A stretch of 64,000 nucleotides of DNA from NCBI GenBank assembly GCA_947488085.1, contig CANKYI010000001.1:1497928-1561927 (forward strand), read 5' to 3'. This stretch comes from an uncultured Erythrobacter sp. (GTDB taxonomy: Bacteria; Pseudomonadota; Alphaproteobacteria; Sphingomonadales; Sphingomonadaceae). A model generated the notes under the pieces. It ran no database searches and was not told the DNA's origin. It saw only the letters and a program-made list of their open reading frames with translations. Of this stretch, positions 52,001 through 59,505 are shown one piece after another (position 1 is the first letter of the stretch; every line of letters begins with the position of its first letter). Made by a program: the position numbers and the translations under genes.

Positions 52001-52602
52001 CTTTGATAATGTGCTGCCATTGAGGCTTCGAGGTTTGCCGCTGCGCGATCGCGCGCCGTATCACGCGGCAAGTTGAGCGATTTTGCCAAAGCCGCGCCAA
52101 TCAACGCATCGCCTAACGCCAACAGCACTAGGCTCAGAGTGTCTTTATGCACATGCATCTCATCGCCATGCATCTCAGCTTCGCCCGGCGCGATTTCGTC
52201 GACCAGTTCGTGGATCGTTGAGATAATCGGGTTGAGCGCGTCTTCGTTGCCCGTCAGCAACATCCAACTGGTTAGCGCGCCCGCCCCTTCGCGGTCAAAT
52301 GCATCAAATGCCAAGTCCACTACTTCGCGTGCGGAACCCAATCCCGCACGGCTCGCATGAACCGCCTCGATTATGGTCTCGCACACTGTGCGAGCCAAAT
52401 GCTCCGCCAACGCCTTTTGCAGGCCCGAGGCCGACCCGAAATGGTGCAACAGATTGGCATGCGTGCGCCCGATCCGCCCAGCCACTGCTTTCAAAGTGAC
52501 CGATTGCGGGCCAGTTTCGATAAGCAATGCGCGAGCAGCCTCGAGGGCCGAATTGCGCGATTCTTCAGGGCTTAGACGTTTGCGAGCTGTCATTGGCAAC
52601 AC
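51997..52602 (-). CDS. TetR/AcrR family transcriptional regulator
   Basis: 201 residues. N-terminal HTH (residues 12-58: ESRNSALEAARALLIE, VTLKAVAGRIGRTHANLLHHFGS), then a helical ligand-binding domain. TetR members repress adjacent genes until bound by a ligand. Convergent neighbours on one side and a GNAT gene 24 bases upstream on the same strand suggest it may share a transcript with that gene. No operator palindrome was found. Confidence 0.85.
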   Translation of the reverse strand: MLPMTARKRLSPEESRNSALEAARALLIETGPQSVTLKAVAGRIGRTHANLLHHFGSASGLQKALAEHLARTVCETIIEAVHASRAGLGSAREVVDLAFDAFDREGAGALTSWMLLTGNEDALNPIISTIHELVDEIAPGEAEMHGDEMHVHKDTLSLVLLALGDALIGAALAKSLNLPRDTARDRAAANLEASMAAHYQS

Positions 52603-52626
52603 GGGTAGGCCAGTTGGTACGCGCGC

Positions 52627-53187
52627 TCAAGCCGCGCGCTGCACCGGACTCACATCTTCCACCAGTTCCAGCTCATATTCGCTTGCGAGCGCCGCTTCGC
52701 CTCTCCCCAATGAATGCTGCATCCGCTGTGTTCCGGTGGAGACGAATCCGATTTTGCGCAGAACTGCACCCGATGCAGGGTTGTCGATGAAATGCGCTGC
52801 GGTGATCCGGCGAAAACCAAGTGTGCGCGCCATCGCCACAACGGCCAACCCGGCTTCGGTAGCATAACCCCGTCCCCAATGCGGACGGGCAATCCAATAG
52901 CCGACCTCGCCATCGCTTTGATCGCAGGCATCCAGACCAATCGTGCCAATGACAGCGCCGGTCTCAGGACGGGTAATCAGGAAACGTGGATACAGAGCAG
53001 GGATGGGACGACTCGCAAATTGCCGCGCATCGGCGTCAGTATATGGATGTGGGGCGCTGGCCAGATTGCGCAGCACTTCAAGGTCAGCGATCCCGGCTTT
53101 GATGCCCTGCCAATCCTCGGGCCATATGGGCCGGAGCAACAATCTTTCGCTTCGGTGAAACACGTCTCTCTCCCTTCCTTTCCACAT
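52627..53187 (-). CDS. GNAT family N-acetyltransferase
   Basis: 186 residues. RimJ/RimL-like GNAT: SERLLLRPIWPEDWQGI near 14, VIGTIGLDACDQSDGEVGYWIARPHWGRGYATEAGLAVV (near 80-118, in pieces) carries the acetyl-CoA pocket motif R-G-x-A/G (WGRGYATEA), and NPASGAVLRKIGFVSTG near 140. It acetylates amino groups of an unknown substrate. It starts after a 214-base region holding a terminator for rplU-rpmA. Confidence 0.88.
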   Translation of the reverse strand: MWKGRERDVFHRSERLLLRPIWPEDWQGIKAGIADLEVLRNLASAPHPYTDADARQFASRPIPALYPRFLITRPETGAVIGTIGLDACDQSDGEVGYWIARPHWGRGYATEAGLAVVAMARTLGFRRITAAHFIDNPASGAVLRKIGFVSTGTQRMQHSLGRGEAALASEYELELVEDVSPVQRAA

Positions 53188-53286
53188 TGCCGGGACCTCA
53201 CCGCAGGATTTACCCGCCGCAAGTGACAGTGTGACGACCCGGTGCCCACCGGGACATCCGGATCAATACTCAAGGGAGAAACGAGA

Positions 53287-53335
53287 AGAGGGAGACAGCT
53301 CCCCCGGTCTAATCCGGGGTGGCCCTTCTCCCTCT
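53287..53335 (-). terminator. Stem-loop downstream of rpmA, probable terminator
   Basis: AGAGGGAG (53287-53294) pairs with CTCCCTCT (53328-53335), and an inner CCCCGG (53302-53307) pairs with CCGGGG (53314-53319). Read on the minus strand, a U-rich stretch (TTCTCGTTTCTCCCTT) follows the 3' arm. It lies about 70-115 bases past the rpmA stop and would end the rplU-rpmA transcript. Confidence 0.7.
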
Positions 53336-53401
53336 ACGCTGCCGGTGTGTTGACCCGGCTAGGACCGCCCCGTTGGACGATCCTGTTTTGAAACGTCCAG
53401 T

Positions 53402-53671
53402 TTATTCCGCCGCTAGCGCAATCGTATCGACCGATACGTATTTGCGGCCCAGCTTGCCTTTGTGGAATCGCACCACGCCTTCTTCGAGTGCGAAGAGGGT
53501 GTGATCCTTGCCCATGCCGACATTGGTACCCGGATAGAATTTGGTTCCGCGCTGACGCACGAGGATGTTGCCGCCGATCACGCCCTGACCGCCGAATTTC
53601 TTCACACCAAGGCGGCGACCGACTGAGTCGCGACCGTTACGCGATGAACCGCCTGCTTTTTTATGTGCCAT
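53402..53671 (-). CDS. rpmA: Large ribosomal subunit protein bL27
   Basis: 89 residues, beginning [20 protein letters not shown], the conserved N-terminal tail that reaches the peptidyl-transferase centre. It has no extra N-terminal cleaved extension. The gene follows rplU by 12 bases on the same strand, the universal rplU-rpmA order. A structured terminator lies downstream. Confidence 0.98.
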   Translation of the reverse strand: MAHKKAGGSSRNGRDSVGRRLGVKKFGGQGVIGGNILVRQRGTKFYPGTNVGMGKDHTLFALEEGVVRFHKGKLGRKYVSVDTIALAAE

Positions 53672-53683
53672 GGGTCCTGATCC

Positions 53684-54211
53684 TTACTTGCTGTCGTCAG
53701 CTTTGGGCGCGGCTTTCTTAGCCGGTGCCTTTTTTGCTGGAGCTTTTTTCGCAGCAGGCTTTTTCGCCGCTGCTTCGGTTTTTGGTGCTGCTTTAGCCGC
53801 TGGAGCCTTCTTGGCCGGAGCGTTTTTCGCAGGTGCTGCCTTCGCTTCGCTCTCTGCTTTTGGTGCAACTTCCTTTTTAGGAGCAGCAGCCTTCTTCGCA
53901 GGTGCTTTCTTGCCTTCGCCCACATCAGTGATGCGCAGCAACGTCATTTGCTGACGATGGCCCGCTTTACGACGATAGTTGTGGCGGCGACGCTTTTTGA
54001 AAACGATCACCTTCTCACTTTTCGCCTGAGCGATAATCTCAGCCGATACGGTGACCTTAGCAGCGTCAGCGATAGAGTCGCCCTCGCCAGCCAATAGGAC
54101 ATCACCCAGCGTGACGGTATCACCCGCTTCACCAGCGAGCTTCTCAACAGAAATTTTGTCTCCGGCGGCAACCCGATATTGCTTGCCGCCTGTGCGCACT
54201 ATCGCGAACAT
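53684..54211 (-). CDS. rplU: Large ribosomal subunit protein bL21 with Ala/Lys/Pro tail
   Basis: 175 residues. Residues 1-100 are standard bL21 ([20 protein letters not shown], then [18 protein letters not shown] near 71). Residues 105-175 form a low-complexity Ala/Lys/Pro/Glu tail with [13 protein letters not shown] repeats, resembling histone H1 tails and longer than the normal protein (about 105). Such tails occur in some alphaproteobacterial bL21. It is the first gene of the rplU-rpmA operon. A promoter and two hairpins lie upstream. Confidence 0.96.
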   Translation of the reverse strand: MFAIVRTGGKQYRVAAGDKISVEKLAGEAGDTVTLGDVLLAGEGDSIADAAKVTVSAEIIAQAKSEKVIVFKKRRRHNYRRKAGHRQQMTLLRITDVGEGKKAPAKKAAAPKKEVAPKAESEAKAAPAKNAPAKKAPAAKAAPKTEAAAKKPAAKKAPAKKAPAKKAAPKADDSK

Positions 54212-54317
54212 GGCTTAATACTCTCAATCTTGTGCTGTGCCCGATCCAGAACAAATAAGTTGCAACAATCGAACGGCAGTTCGACGCCGCGAATTTGCAG
54301 CGTCGGAAAGATGGGTG

Positions 54318-54346
54318 CCGTTAAGGGGAATGCAGCGCCAAGTCAA
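54318..54346 (-). promoter_or_regulatory. Probable promoter of rplU-rpmA
   Basis: On the minus strand, TTGACT (54341-54346) and TAACGG (54318-54323) are separated by 17 bases. The start would give a leader of about 100 bases containing two hairpins (54270-54283 and 54282-54305). Confidence 0.55.
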
Positions 54347-54427
54347 CGTTGGTCTTCGCACAAATTGACCAATCGCGATTAACTGGCCGCTTTCTCGATC
54401 ATCTATGTGATGGTAACGCAGGTCGTA

Positions 54428-54928
54428 ATGATGTTGAAGACACCTCTAAATCTTTGCCTTTGTGCCTTGGCCAGCGCGCTTACCATGGGATGCGCGGGAA
54501 GCAGTGATATCTATCCTTCGCTCGCTGTGCGTGATGCAGAACGCGCGAGCGGGCTAAACGGGCCAGCCAACCCAATCGCACCTTCACCGATTACAGCGCA
54601 AGACCGCGCCCGCATCGGCGATTTGGTCGAGCAAGCGCGCCTTTCGCATCGCGCATTCGAAGCTGCACAGCCCCGCACAGCGCGGCTTGCAAGGGCAGCT
54701 GGCGGCATTGAAAGCGACAGTCGCGCGCGCGCTCTGGTGGCAGTCGCCAACCTCAGCACATTGCGGGGGCAGACCACGGTTGCTTTGGCGAGCCTCGACC
54801 GACTGGCTGCGCAGGCCGCAACTCAGCTAACGGCGACCGATGAAATTGATCGCGCGCAATCACAGGTTGAAGCCATGGTCAGCGCTCAGGACAATGCGCT
54901 AACTGCGATCGAAGCCGCTTTACGATGA
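54428..54928 (+). CDS. Hypothetical lipoprotein
   Basis: 166 residues from ATG 54428, with CAGG 6-7 bases before; ATGs at 54410 and 54431 and a GTG at 54407 are in frame too. Lipobox TMGC (C22) predicts lipidation. The mature part is a coiled-coil-like helical protein of Ala, Arg, Gln. Function unknown. The stop codon overlaps the start of the FnrL-like regulator (ATGA), suggesting a coupled pair. Confidence 0.7.
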   Translation: MMLKTPLNLCLCALASALTMGCAGSSDIYPSLAVRDAERASGLNGPANPIAPSPITAQDRARIGDLVEQARLSHRAFEAAQPRTARLARAAGGIESDSRARALVAVANLSTLRGQTTVALASLDRLAAQAATQLTATDEIDRAQSQVEAMVSAQDNALTAIEAALR

Positions 54929-55626
54929 CCAATCTTGCTTGCGAGACCTGCCCGGTTCGCGACAGTGCGGCATGTTCGGTTTTGAGCGACGAAGAGCGCG
55001 ACGCCTTGGCCGCATCGGGCCGCACCCGGGTACTCAAGCGAGGAGAAATGCTGTTTGCAGCGGGAGACAGTGAAGCTGCCTGCGCGACACTGGTCAGCGG
55101 GGCGCTAAAAGTGTCCTCAGTCGATATGGATGGCAACGAACAAATTCTCGCCCTGGTGCATCCGTCCGGCTTTATCGGGGAATTGTTCGCCCCCTTTGCG
55201 CATCACGATGTGACGGCCCTCACAGATAGCAAATTGTGTACCTTTGCACGCAGTGATCTGGAGAATGCGTTAGAGGCTTATCCTGCGCTTGCCCGCGTGC
55301 TGCTGCGCCGGTCGCAGGAAGATTTACTGGCCACGCGCAATCTGCTGGAGTTGACCGGTCAAGCCAGTGCCGAAACCCGCATCGCCGCACTGCTGCACGA
55401 CTTCGCAAGCGCGGCCAGCGAATCGTCCTGTCACTTGGCAAGCGAGTTTGAACTGCCTCTGACGCGCGGTGAGATAGCCAATATGTTGGGTCTGACGATC
55501 GAGACGGTCAGCCGTAAGCTGGGTGAGATCGAGGCGATGGGAGCGATCCGCCGCAAAGGGAAACGCGGGATCGAAATGGCCGATCCCGCGCTCCTCCTCA
55601 ACCTCTCCGCGCGTCCAGTTGGTTGA
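54925..55626 (+). CDS. FnrL-like Crp/Fnr regulator with iron-sulfur cysteines
   Basis: 233 residues. N-terminal C6-x2-C9-x7-C17 (CETCPVRDSAAC) plus C105 matches the FnrL cluster-binding pattern (CHDCPIRHRAVC in Rhodobacter). The cNMP-like beta-barrel covers residues 20-125 and the HTH (LTRGEIANMLGLTIETVSRKLGEIEAMGAI) about 175-205. FnrL activates genes when oxygen is low, and the 4Fe-4S cluster would be lost in air. The respiratory genes nearby may be targets; no typical FNR box was confirmed. It overlaps the preceding lipoprotein gene. Confidence 0.87.
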   Translation: MTNLACETCPVRDSAACSVLSDEERDALAASGRTRVLKRGEMLFAAGDSEAACATLVSGALKVSSVDMDGNEQILALVHPSGFIGELFAPFAHHDVTALTDSKLCTFARSDLENALEAYPALARVLLRRSQEDLLATRNLLELTGQASAETRIAALLHDFASAASESSCHLASEFELPLTRGEIANMLGLTIETVSRKLGEIEAMGAIRRKGKRGIEMADPALLLNLSARPVG

Positions 55627-55629
55627 TCC

Positions 55630-56073
55630 TCAAACCAAGGCAGCGATCAACACGACCGTGAGGCCCCAAGCGACGATCAACACGGGCAGAATCAGCATCT
55701 GAATGGTCGCATCACGCGCGCTTAAGCGACCGGTGTAAGTCATGATCCCAGCCTGTGCGAATTGGCCCATGGTCATTGGCTCGCTGTCATTACCTTTCAG
55801 CCGAGTCCAAATTGCAGGAGCGCCAAACAGGCCCAGTGTGAACACGACGAAAATCGCCATCGGAATGATCAGGCCCGGTGTGGCAAGCCCAGCAGCCAAC
55901 ACTGCAAAGAATGTGAGATAGAGACCGACAGTTGTCGCATAAAGCGCGGTGGGAAGCTCAAAATTGCGATCAACCTCCACCTGATGACGGTGCGCAAGCT
56001 GGCCAGCGTCCGGCGCGGCGACAATCTGCGCCTTGCCTTGGTCGAGTTGCTCTTGGATCTGCTTACTCATCAT
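55630..56073 (-). CDS. Three-helix membrane protein
   Basis: 147 residues, family not recognised. A hydrophilic N-terminus is followed by three hydrophobic stretches (residues 45-65, 68-88, 125-145). It is on the minus strand beside the FnrL-like gene on the other strand (stops 3 bases apart). Sphingomonad genomes often hold such small membrane proteins, but I cannot name one. The start at 56073 has a GGAGCAGA-like site upstream. Confidence 0.75.
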   Translation of the reverse strand: MMSKQIQEQLDQGKAQIVAAPDAGQLAHRHQVEVDRNFELPTALYATTVGLYLTFFAVLAAGLATPGLIIPMAIFVVFTLGLFGAPAIWTRLKGNDSEPMTMGQFAQAGIMTYTGRLSARDATIQMLILPVLIVAWGLTVVLIAALV

Positions 56074-56132
56074 TCTGCTCCTTTGTTGGACGCAGAATTA
56101 GGGCCAAGCCGCATGGCCCACATTGATCTGGA

Positions 56133-56591
56133 TCAAACTGGCGCGTTTTTTCCGGCCCAACGCGCCAAATCGGCATGATCGGCAGCGCGTGGTTCGATCC
56201 AATGCCATTGCCCGGCACGCTTTTCCCGTTTCCAGAACCATGCCGCGCTTTTGAGGTGATCCATGCAGAAATCGACCGCTTCGATTGCGTCGCGCCGATG
56301 GCGTGCAGCGGCGGCGACACAAACGATAGGTTCGCCCGGTGCTAGCTCTCCGACACGGTGCAACATCACCAGACCCATCAGGTCAAAGCGCACATGGGCA
56401 TCGCTTGCCAGCGCCTGCATTGATGGCAGTGTGAGTGGTTCGTAATACGACAATTCGAGCGCATCGACGCCGCTTGCCCGCACTTTTCCAATGAAACTCG
56501 CAATTCCACCCGCATCAGGTGCCACCATTGCAAGCTGATCCATTACCTGATTCGTATTGAGCGATCCCATGACCAAGCGAATGTCGTCCAT
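56133..56591 (-). CDS. moaE: Molybdopterin synthase catalytic subunit
   Basis: 152 residues from ATG 56591 (the longer frame to 56699 lies in moaD). MoaE motifs are KVR near 41, HRVGELAPGEPIVCVAAAARHR near 90, and VDFCMDHLKSAAWFWKRE near 113, with catalytic Lys. It forms the synthase with MoaD, converting cyclic pyranopterin to molybdopterin in the cytoplasm. Ten bases separate it from moaD. Confidence 0.95.
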   Translation of the reverse strand: MDDIRLVMGSLNTNQVMDQLAMVAPDAGGIASFIGKVRASGVDALELSYYEPLTLPSMQALASDAHVRFDLMGLVMLHRVGELAPGEPIVCVAAAARHRRDAIEAVDFCMDHLKSAAWFWKREKRAGQWHWIEPRAADHADLARWAGKNAPV

Positions 56592-56601
56592 CACTTGACT
56601 C

Positions 56602-56844
56602 TCAACCGCCCGAAACAGGGGGGAGCAACGCCACTTCTTCGCCATCTTGCGCACTGAGCTGTGTTTTGTCGGACAGAACCTTGCCACCGCAGGCAACATT
56701 GATACGCGCTTCGGTCAATTGCTCGGCGACCGCTTCTCCGACGTGATCCAGCAACCCCGCCCAGTCCAGCGGGCCTGGGACCTCGCGGCTTTCTGTCCCT
56801 GCCAAATCGCGCAACGGGCCTAAGAAGATGATCGTTACTGCCAT
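56602..56844 (-). CDS. moaD: Molybdopterin synthase sulfur carrier subunit
   Basis: 80 residues, ubiquitin-like fold with the C-terminal diglycine VSGG that receives sulfur as thiocarboxylate. The length is typical. Five bases separate it from moaA. It works with MoaE. Confidence 0.95.
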   Translation of the reverse strand: MAVTIIFLGPLRDLAGTESREVPGPLDWAGLLDHVGEAVAEQLTEARINVACGGKVLSDKTQLSAQDGEEVALLPPVSGG

Positions 56845-56849
56845 ACCAC

Positions 56850-57899
56850 TTAGCCCCCAGTCATTGACATATGCCGCGCCAATGCTGGATCGGCGCCGCG
56901 CTCACCCATACGGAAATGGTGGCGTTCCGGCTTGATCGTCATGGCTTCCTCCAAGGCTTTGGCAAGCTCGCGTTGCGGAGCATCGGAACGCAAGGCCGCG
57001 CGCAAATCTACCTGTTCGGCCCCGCCAAGGCACGGGTAAAGCTGACCTGTCGCTGTCACGCGCAAGCGGTTGCAGCCTGCGCAGAAGTTACTGGTGTGCG
57101 GCGTGATCAAGCCGAGCCTGCCGCCAGTCTCTGCAATATCAATGTAGCGCGCTGGACCACCGGTCGATGCGTCATTGTCGGTCAAGGTCCAGCGCTGTTC
57201 AAGACGAGCGCGAACGTCATCCAAGGGCAGATATTGATCGAGCCGCTCCTCCTCCACATCACCCAGTGGCATCACTTCGATCAGGGTCACATCATGCCCT
57301 TGAGAATGACCCCACGCGATCAAGTCAGGCAGCTCTTCCTCATTCACGCCCTTTAACGCCACCGCGTTCAGTTTAACCTTCAGACCGGCATCTTTAGCCG
57401 CCGCGATTCCTTCGAGCACCTGCGGCAAAGCATCGCGCCGGGTGAGTTCAGCAAAACGCGCACGGTCCAACGTATCCAGCGAGACATTGACCCGCCGCAC
57501 CCCTGCCTTTGCCAGACTATCTGCATGAGCAGCGAGTTGCGTTGCATTGGTCGTCAGGGTGAGTTCTTTGAGACCGTGCCCCAATCTGCGTCCCAGAGCG
57601 GAAAACAGATCCATAATATCCCGACGCACCAATGGCTCACCGCCAGTAATCCGGATTTTGGAAACGCCGCGATCAATAAATCCGCTGGCCAGCTCATACA
57701 ACTCTTCCAGCGTCAAAACTTCGCGTTTCGGCAGAAAAGTCATGCGTTCCGGCATGCAATAGGTGCAGCGCAAATCGCAGCGATCCGTCACAGACAGGCG
57801 CAAATAGGTTATGCGGCGTTGGAATGTATCAACCAGCGGCATTGGTTGATGATCGTCGACCATAATTCGGTCGCGGGTTCTGGGAGTAACCTCAGTCAT
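56850..57899 (-). CDS. moaA: GTP 3',8-cyclase
   Basis: 349 residues from ATG 57899; the upstream ATG at 57935 lies further inside the preceding gene. Radical-SAM cluster C41-x3-C45-x2-C48 (CDLRCTYC), and a C-terminal second 4Fe-4S site beginning NFCAGCNRLRVTATGQLYPC, with the C-terminal GG. It rearranges GTP into cyclic pyranopterin precursor, the first step in molybdenum cofactor synthesis. The start overlaps the upstream gene by 8 bases. Confidence 0.96.
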   Translation of the reverse strand: MTEVTPRTRDRIMVDDHQPMPLVDTFQRRITYLRLSVTDRCDLRCTYCMPERMTFLPKREVLTLEELYELASGFIDRGVSKIRITGGEPLVRRDIMDLFSALGRRLGHGLKELTLTTNATQLAAHADSLAKAGVRRVNVSLDTLDRARFAELTRRDALPQVLEGIAAAKDAGLKVKLNAVALKGVNEEELPDLIAWGHSQGHDVTLIEVMPLGDVEEERLDQYLPLDDVRARLEQRWTLTDNDASTGGPARYIDIAETGGRLGLITPHTSNFCAGCNRLRVTATGQLYPCLGGAEQVDLRAALRSDAPQRELAKALEEAMTIKPERHHFRMGERGADPALARHMSMTGG

Positions 57900-58221
57900 G
57901 CGCCTCAACATAGTGCCCAGTGACGCCGGGTGCATTCCCCAAATACGCTAGCACCTCTTCAAGGCTCTTTCCTGGAGCGCCAGCGGCGACATTCACGCGC
58001 TTCGGAGCATATTCACGCGCCAGATCACGGGCAATCGCGGTGCGCCAGTCTTTGTGTTCGGGGCCCGCGGCGGGCAGTGCAACGACCAAAGTGACGACCG
58101 CATCATCGCTCAACAATGCCCGCGCTTCTTCAAGATAATCGGCCATAAAGGTAGCCGCGGCCACAAGGCTGCTTTCGGGCAGCCGGGCAATACTCAGCAC
58201 GCGCTGTTCGCTGACACTCAC
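57892..58221 (-). CDS. Small hypothetical protein in pterin operon
   Basis: 109 residues, family not recognised. It reads like a Rossmann-type alpha/beta segment: LVVALPAAGPEHKDWRTAIARDL then APKRVNVAAGAP near 73. It overlaps folB by 4 bases (ATGA) and moaA by 8, so it is coupled to pterin genes on both sides. It lacks catalytic motifs I know, so it may be a partner or NAD-binding accessory protein. Confidence 0.75.
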   Translation of the reverse strand: MSVSEQRVLSIARLPESSLVAAATFMADYLEEARALLSDDAVVTLVVALPAAGPEHKDWRTAIARDLAREYAPKRVNVAAGAPGKSLEEVLAYLGNAPGVTGHYVEAHD

Positions 58222-58601
58222 CCCGCAGGGCGCTCACGGTGGAGGGTAATGCCGATCTTCTCATTCGCCTCTGCAATGGCCAGTTTCACGATCTTCACCG
58301 TGACCGCCTGAACGCGAATATCCTGCACAAAGAGCGTTTCACAAATGTGATCCCCCACAGCTTCGATCAGCTTGAAATGCACACCCTCTGGCAACCCTTC
58401 CGAAGCTGCAAATTTGAGGTCCATATAATTCTTGCTCGCATCCAGCGGCGTGTCCGGATCATACCTGTCCGCAATGTCATATCGCGCCTGCACGGTAATG
58501 CGCAGGGGTTGGGGTTTGCCGGTTTCTTCTGAGTAAATGCCAGTGAGGACATTCACTTCGAGATCGGCGACTTCGAGGATGAGCGAATCGGTGTTGGTCA
58601 T
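58218..58601 (-). CDS. folB: Dihydroneopterin aldolase family protein
   Basis: 127 residues from ATG 58601. FolB fold: EVADLEVNVLTGIYSEET near 9 and LIEAVGDHICETLF near 79. FolB cleaves dihydroneopterin to hydroxymethyl-dihydropterin in folate synthesis; related tunnelling-fold proteins do epimerisation. The typical catalytic Lys near 100 may be K102 or K105 (VTVKIVKLAIAEAN). It ends within the unknown gene's start and begins 13 bases after the methyltransferase stop. Confidence 0.85.
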   Translation of the reverse strand: MTNTDSLILEVADLEVNVLTGIYSEETGKPQPLRITVQARYDIADRYDPDTPLDASKNYMDLKFAASEGLPEGVHFKLIEAVGDHICETLFVQDIRVQAVTVKIVKLAIAEANEKIGITLHRERPAG

Positions 58602-58614
58602 ATTGGCCGCTGCC

Positions 58615-59505
58615 TTAGCCCGGATTGGACCACCGTGCGAAGATAGCGGTTGGCAGCAGGCGGCCACCCTGTCCCTCTTCGCGCACGGCAAGGTCGCCAT
58701 GTTCGATTTTGCCGGGCAAATCACTGAGCGCTTCGTCGAGAAGACCTGCAATCGAGAGGCTGCTCATCCGCACAGCATAGACAGTGAGGAATAGGAACGC
58801 GCTCTTGTCATCCAGCAGCTTCGCGCAATCGCCGATCAGGTCGGGCAGGCCCTCTTCTATCCGCCAAGTTTCATTCTTCGGCCCGCGCCCGAATTTGGGC
58901 GGATCAAGGATGATCCCATCATAGCGTTTCTCGCGTCGAACTTCGCGCGCGGCAAATTTCGCTGCATCATCAATCAGCCAGCGGATCGGACGATCCTCCA
59001 TATTGGACAGCGCGGCGTTCTCGCGCGCCTGTGCCACCGACTTTTTCGAAGCATCCACATGGGTGACCGGCCCGTGCTGGCTCAACGCAAGCGAACCAAG
59101 GCCGGTATAGCCGAACATATTCATCGTCTCAGCATCGGCCCGCTCGGAAAGCTGCTCTCGCATCCAATCCCACACTGCCGACATATCAGGGAAGAATTGC
59201 AGATGGCGAAAGGGCGTGGGGAGCGCGGTGAAACGCACATCATCCCATGCCAGCTCCCAACCCGTTTCTGGCACCGCTGAATCAAGCGACCAGCGACCAC
59301 CGCCATCTTCGTCGGACCCGGGAACGAACTCACCGGCGGCGGGCCACTCAGCTAGGCGCGGTTGCCACAACGCTTGGGGTTCGGGGCGGATGAAGGCGTG
59401 GGGGCCGAACGACTCATATTTGCGCCCAGCCCCGCTATCGAGCAGGCGATAGGCATCCCACCCAGTCGCCTCCATCACCAACGGTTGCTGGACCAGCTGC
59501 GCCAT
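58615..59505 (-). CDS. Class I SAM-dependent methyltransferase (RlmI/K-like)
   Basis: 296 residues. SAM-binding fold with FGYTGLGSLALSQHG near 130 (motif I), VDASKKSVAQARENAAL near 149, and IILDPPKFGRG near 197 (DPPK, motif IV). These are typical of RNA large-subunit methyltransferase RlmI/RlmK C-terminal domains; the N-terminal PUA domain is not evident. RNA (cytosine or guanine) methylation is likely by family but not proven. Its ATG overlaps the thrC stop by one base. Confidence 0.85.
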   Translation of the reverse strand: MAQLVQQPLVMEATGWDAYRLLDSGAGRKYESFGPHAFIRPEPQALWQPRLAEWPAAGEFVPGSDEDGGGRWSLDSAVPETGWELAWDDVRFTALPTPFRHLQFFPDMSAVWDWMREQLSERADAETMNMFGYTGLGSLALSQHGPVTHVDASKKSVAQARENAALSNMEDRPIRWLIDDAAKFAAREVRREKRYDGIILDPPKFGRGPKNETWRIEEGLPDLIGDCAKLLDDKSAFLFLTVYAVRMSSLSIAGLLDEALSDLPGKIEHGDLAVREEGQGGRLLPTAIFARWSNPG

